Below, piece after piece: positions 62,969 through 64,000 of a stretch of 64,000 bases of DNA. Origin of the DNA: Enoplolaimus lenunculus (taxonomy: Eukaryota; Nematoda; Enoplea; Enoplida; Thoracostomopsidae); assembly GCA_030248215.1 (NCBI GenBank), contig JASANG010001290.1:62001-126000 (forward strand). The letters run 5' to 3'. Within the stretch, counting starts at the first letter, position 1, and each line of letters begins with the position of its first letter. The notes under the pieces are model-generated. The model was not told where the DNA came from. It did no database searches and saw only the letters and a program-made list of their open reading frames with translations. A program made the position numbers and the translations under genes.

Positions 62969-63142
62969 GCCCATGTTACTTTAAGGGGCGTCCAGGTTTC
63001 TGTAGGGTCTATCAAAGAGTAGGTTTACATTTCTAGATTACCTTTTTTGTTTAGGTGTAGGCTTAGGCTTAGGCTTAGGAACACATTTTTGCTACGCTTA
63101 GGCTTAGGCGTACTGTTACGCCCCTAAAAGTAACATTGGCCC
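62969..63142. mobile_element. CTTAGG-type MITE, second end-type
   Basis: Ends GCCCATGTTACTTTAAGGGG and CCCCTAAAAGTAACATTGGC. The CTTAGG core and TTAGGAACACATTTTTGC block are shared with the 43.05-kb copy. Confidence 0.78.
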
Positions 63143-64000
63143 AGACACCCATAATCAATATTGTATTTACGTTTAAGTTTGAACTAAAAGATATACATAG
63201 TTAGCTTAGATTTACGTTCAAATTTCAGCAAAAAGATAACTTGAAGGCAAAGACATTTATGCAATTAACGATGCAGTGGAATTACAATTTAGAACCAACG
63301 TTTCTAATCTTACTCGAGTACTTGGTTTATATACAAGCCGCATTTTAAGTTATAGATACGATTAGCCTAACTTTGTTTTTTAAGCAATAGAGTATGAAAT
63401 TTTTAAAAACTAAACAAAGAATTGTTGTATGTAAATGTTTTAAGTTAAAACGAATGAAATATCTGCAAAGTGATAAAGGATGGTAAATAATAAGTGGAAT
63501 GAAAGCTTAAATTGTCAGCGAAACTCTAATAAACCTTTGACTATCGTTTATTTCTCTCGAGTTTGTAGTGCACATAGCAAAACGAAGGTATTGATGTTTC
63601 AAATTTTGAATCGAACCGAACCGGCCGGACCGGACCAGCCTGCTAACGAACCGGACTCGGACCGAACCGCGGCATAAGTTCGAATTTGATTGGTCCAAAT
63701 CACGATTGGTGATTTAATTTAAAAGAGGTTAGTCAACTTAAAAATCAAAATCGTTTACAGGAACTGATAAATAAGTAACTTCGGTTTACATTATGATTGC
63801 AAAATTGGTATCCCGAAACATAAACTGATATTAATAGAGACCTACCTGCCCCCTGGCTACGGGCGCTCAGTAATACAAATTGTTTCAGTATGCCAAATTA
63901 CACATACTACTATATACTACTGGGGCCATGCATCGATGTAATCCATGCACGCAGTTACGAACCAGATATACAACGCTTGTGAACCAAAGATTACAATTTG
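63143..64000. other. Right edge, no gene supported
   Basis: A fragment of the GGCCCGTAGCC MITE (CTGGCTACGGGCG) is at 63853-63866. A short protein-like frame at 63243-63364 is not supported by clear splice sites. Confidence 0.3.

Noticed and set aside
63243-63364. Protein-like frame GKDIYAINDAVE as an exon of a further gene
   Set aside because: No convincing acceptor in frame and no family match; too short to support.

Overview
The window is nuclear DNA of an invertebrate animal. Every gene is split by short GT-AG introns, coding segments occupy only about a tenth of the bases, and the rest is AT-rich and packed with short non-autonomous DNA transposons. PAR-3 (cell polarity) and EMRE (the animal-specific subunit of the mitochondrial calcium uniporter) place it in Metazoa. 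A tunicate or another small-genome marine invertebrate would fit, but I cannot prove a phylum from the sequence. Exons were joined by hand using splice sites, phase agreement and family homology.

Layout. 0.5-12 kb, minus strand: the first five coding exons of PAR-3 (PARD3), running off the left edge. 15.6-16 kb, plus: EMRE (SMDT1). 19.8-21.4 kb, plus: FAM136A, three exons. 26.5-32.3 kb, minus: a six-exon cytosolic-type sulfotransferase of 426 residues. 40.3-52 kb: three paralogues of a secreted-protein family that I do not recognise, each with four exons in the same phases (one minus, two plus, the first two head to head). 54.7-62.2 kb, plus: a complete eight-exon flavin-containing monooxygenase of 542 residues.

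Between and inside the genes lie several MITE families: hAT-like elements (CAGGGTGCAACC ends, 8-bp target duplications), elements full of the hexamer CTTAGG, Tc1/mariner-like elements in TA, piggyBac-like elements in TTAA that carry a tRNA-Gly-like segment, a family with GGCCCGTAGCC ends, and several palindromic elements. There is also a four-copy 127-bp tandem repeat and two minisatellites that share one core.

The genes do not form one pathway. EMRE and FAM136A are both mitochondrial, and the sulfotransferase and FMO are both xenobiotic or small-molecule conjugation/oxidation enzymes. The main candidate for something undescribed is the three-gene secreted family at 40-52 kb. The tRNA-carrying TTAA element is the most unusual repeat.
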